64,000 nucleotides of DNA from assembly GCA_027494015.1 (NCBI GenBank), contig JAOSJP010000003.1, positions 32,376 through 96,375 of the forward strand, given 5' to 3'. Shown one piece after another: positions 62,015 through 64,000 of the stretch (positions are counted from its first letter, which is position 1; the number at the start of each line of letters is the position of its first letter). The DNA comes from Anaerolineae bacterium (GTDB lineage Bacteria; Chloroflexota; Anaerolineae; Aggregatilineales; Aggregatilineaceae). The notes under the pieces were generated by a model. It did not search any database. It saw nothing but the letters and a program-made list of their open reading frames with translations, and had not been told where the DNA came from. Both the position numbers and the translations under genes were made by a program.

Positions 62015-63964
62015 GTGGCTGGAGAACGCATCCTGCTCGTAGAAGACACCGACGAGCTTCGACAGCATCTTGCAACGCGCGTGCTGCGACCCGCCGGCTA
62101 TGAAGTGTTCGCGGCGCAAGACGGCGCCGAAGGCTTTACGCTGGCCCGCCAGATGGAACCGGATGTGATCATCTCCGGCTATGAGATGCCGCGCATCAAC
62201 GGCCTGTCCATGCTTGAGGCGCTGCAGAGCGCGGGCCTCTACATCCCCTTCATCCTCATGACCGCCGAAGGGTCCGAGGCGCTGGCTGTGCGGGCGCTGC
62301 GCATGGGCGTCAACGATTACCTGGTCAAGCCCTTCTCCGGCGAAGAACTGCTGCTGGCCCTCCAGCGCACGCAGCGCCGCTTCCGCACGCGCCAGATAGT
62401 CGAGGACGTCCCCGAACAGCTTTTGCAGGTCAACCGCCACCTGGAACAGCGCTTGCGCGAGCTGGACACGCTGGTGTCGCTCGGCAAGCGCGTCACCGCC
62501 CAGTTGGAGCGCCAGCAGGTGCTCAACCAGGTGGTCGAGGCGGCGGTAGAGATCAGCGGCGCGGAGTCCGGCTCGCTGCTGCTGGTAGATCATGCGGCGG
62601 AGGAGCTGTACCAGGTCGCATCCATCGGCGAAGCCCACGAGATAGCCGGCAATCTGCGGCTGCCGGTCGCGGACAGCCTGGCCGGGCGGGTGGTGCAGAC
62701 GCGCCAGTCGCTGGTCATCGCCGGCGACGAGCTGCAGCAGATCAGGACCGCCTACCTTTTCCGGGCGCTGGCCTATGTCCCGCTGCTGCTCAAGAACCGC
62801 GTCATCGGCGTGCTGGGCGTGACCTCGCGCCAGGAGATTCAGCCCTTCGAGCAGCACAAGGTGCGACTGCTCAACGTGCTGGCCGATTTCGCCGCCATCG
62901 CCATTGAGAACGCGCGGCTATACGCGGCCACCGAGACAGAGCGCGACACGCTCAACACGATCCTGCGCGACACCGAAGACCCGATCATCGTCGTGGACGA
63001 CCAGGGCTACGTGCTGTTCTGCAACCCGGCGGCCAGCCGCGCCTTCAACATCAGCCTCACGCGCTGTTACGGCCAGCCGCTGGCCGAAGTGCTCGATCAC
63101 CGTGAGGTGGTCGAGCTATTCAGCAAAGAAGCGCGCAGCGGGCGGGGCCGCCGCACCGAAATCGCGCTGGCCGACGGGCGCTCGCTCCACGCGCAGCTCA
63201 CCATCATTCGCGGCGTGGGGCGCGTGGTGGTCATGCAGGACATCACCCACCTCAAAGACCTGGATCGCATCAAGAGCGACTTCGTGACCACCGTATCGCA
63301 CGACCTGCGCACGCCGCTGACGGCCATCCTGGGCTATGTCGAGCTGGTGCGGCGCGCCGGCTCGCTGACCAGGCAGCAGCAGCAGTTCCTGGAGCGCATT
63401 GTCTTCAGCGTGCAGTCCATCACCACGCTCATCTCCGAGCTGCTGGAACTGGGCAAAATCGAGGCGGGCTTCGACGAAGACCGCGAGCCGGTCTCACTGC
63501 CCGCCGCCATCCGCCACGTCATTGAGGCCATTCGCCAGACCTGGGAAGCCAAGCGGCACACGCTCCAGGTGCGCCTGCCAGACGATCTGCCGCCCGTGCT
63601 GGGCAACCCGCTGCGGCTGCGCCAGGTGGTCAGCAACTTACTTGACAACGCCATCAAATACACGCCGGAGGGCGGGCAGATTCGCGTGGTGCTGGAGGCG
63701 GATGGGGACTTCCAGATTCTGCGCGTGGCCGATACGGGCATCGGCGTCGCCCAGAAAGACCTGCCCTACATCTTCGACAAGTTCTACCGTTCCGACGAAG
63801 CCATCGAGAAATTCAGCGGGACGGGTCTGGGGCTGTCCATCGTCAAGGGAATCGTGGAGCGCCACAATGGGCGCATCTGGGTGGATAGCCAGGTCAGCAA
63901 GGGCACCACGTTCACGGTCATGCTGCCCAGCTACATCCCCGCGCCAGAGGCCCCGGCTGAGTAG
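62015..63964 (+). CDS. Hybrid sensor histidine kinase with degenerate receiver (REC-GAF-PAS-HisKA-HATPase)
   Basis: A 649-residue cytoplasmic kinase. An N-terminal receiver (1-120) keeps the acidic pair (LLVEDTDEL), switch Thr (LMTAEGS) and Lys (LVKPFS). The phosphoacceptor position reads VIISGYEMP, Gly at residue 55 (GGC, 62177-62179) instead of Asp. Then come a coiled linker, GAF (about 165-310), PAS (about 320-415), HisKA with the H-box TVSHDLRTPLTAILGYV (His about 430) and HATPase_c with N-box NLLDNAIKYTPEGGQ, VADTGIGVA and GTGLGLSIVKGIV. The core is intact and should autophosphorylate. Start GTG 62015, AAGGA 9 bases upstream. No response regulator is adjacent; the lone receiver at 37670 is a possible partner. 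Confidence 0.9.
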   Translation: MAGERILLVEDTDELRQHLATRVLRPAGYEVFAAQDGAEGFTLARQMEPDVIISGYEMPRINGLSMLEALQSAGLYIPFILMTAEGSEALAVRALRMGVNDYLVKPFSGEELLLALQRTQRRFRTRQIVEDVPEQLLQVNRHLEQRLRELDTLVSLGKRVTAQLERQQVLNQVVEAAVEISGAESGSLLLVDHAAEELYQVASIGEAHEIAGNLRLPVADSLAGRVVQTRQSLVIAGDELQQIRTAYLFRALAYVPLLLKNRVIGVLGVTSRQEIQPFEQHKVRLLNVLADFAAIAIENARLYAATETERDTLNTILRDTEDPIIVVDDQGYVLFCNPAASRAFNISLTRCYGQPLAEVLDHREVVELFSKEARSGRGRRTEIALADGRSLHAQLTIIRGVGRVVVMQDITHLKDLDRIKSDFVTTVSHDLRTPLTAILGYVELVRRAGSLTRQQQQFLERIVFSVQSITTLISELLELGKIEAGFDEDREPVSLPAAIRHVIEAIRQTWEAKRHTLQVRLPDDLPPVLGNPLRLRQVVSNLLDNAIKYTPEGGQIRVVLEADGDFQILRVADTGIGVAQKDLPYIFDKFYRSDEAIEKFSGTGLGLSIVKGIVERHNGRIWVDSQVSKGTTFTVMLPSYIPAPEAPAE

Positions 63965-64000
63965 GCCGCCAGAGCGCACGTGGCGCTCGCCAGCACCTTG

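Overview
The window is GC-rich, gene-dense chromosomal DNA from an uncultured-type bacterium. The best guess is Chloroflexota, near Anaerolineae. This is inferred from the gene mix: PucR-type regulator, roadblock protein, family-1 and ribose-type sugar importers, large YfhO/flippase polytopic protein, acid-rich four-domain S1. It also rests on the very heavy load of short palindromic and inverted-repeat elements between genes. No rRNA, tRNA, prophage, transposase or CRISPR array was seen.

Layout. 1-8.7 kb: end of an amino-acid-type binding protein, a family-1 sugar importer (receptor and two permeases, no ATPase), a PfkB sugar kinase, an aldo/keto reductase, and a two-gene XRE-ImmA/PIN module that looks like a toxin-antitoxin or stress unit. 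8.7-23.3 kb: FGGY kinase, K+/H+-type antiporter, LysM-M23 peptidase, secreted TIM-barrel glycosidase, a membrane protein, a GlpQ-like phosphodiesterase with a shifted signal peptide, a broken GH1 gene, and asnS coupled to a GNAT gene. 23.3-32 kb: cell-surface polysaccharide genes (a 1414-residue YfhO-flippase fusion, a Dpm1-like glycosyltransferase, a GT4 mannosyltransferase), a MntA antitoxin with only a stump of its HepT partner, and an MFS transporter. 32-38 kb: a methyltransferase-M23-Nudix-GNAT operon, a DEDDh exonuclease, a secreted SH3-like protein and a lone response regulator. 38-46.5 kb: clpC, a methyltransferase, rpsA and small membrane or NAD(P)-binding proteins. 47-53.9 kb: a ribose-type sugar catabolism cluster (Gfo/Idh/MocA dehydrogenase, binding protein, permease, ATPase, a chimeric pseudogene, transaldolase) with a LacI-type palindromic operator. 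55.7-64 kb: PucR regulator, His-rich NifX-like protein, secreted WD40 propeller, lipoprotein, roadblock protein, and a hybrid receiver-GAF-PAS histidine kinase whose receiver lacks its phosphoacceptor Asp.

The most distinctive content is the repeat system. A palindromic core of about 95-115 bp, with outer arms ACCTCACCCC/GGGGTGAGGT and an inner hairpin, occurs in two tandem arrays (17.85-18.87 kb and 54.2-55.4 kb, periods near 152 and 157 bp). It also occurs as single copies inside at least two families of elements with different terminal inverted repeats. One of these families (ends GAGCGTGTTATG, flanked by TA within CTAG) sits exactly on gene ends, so that its boundary supplies or preserves the TAG stop codon of four different genes. 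There is no transposase gene in the window, so these are non-autonomous (MITE-like) elements. Several genes carry single-base or rearrangement damage: GH1, the GlpQ-like gene, the chimera and the HepT stump. Two of these lie beside the first array.
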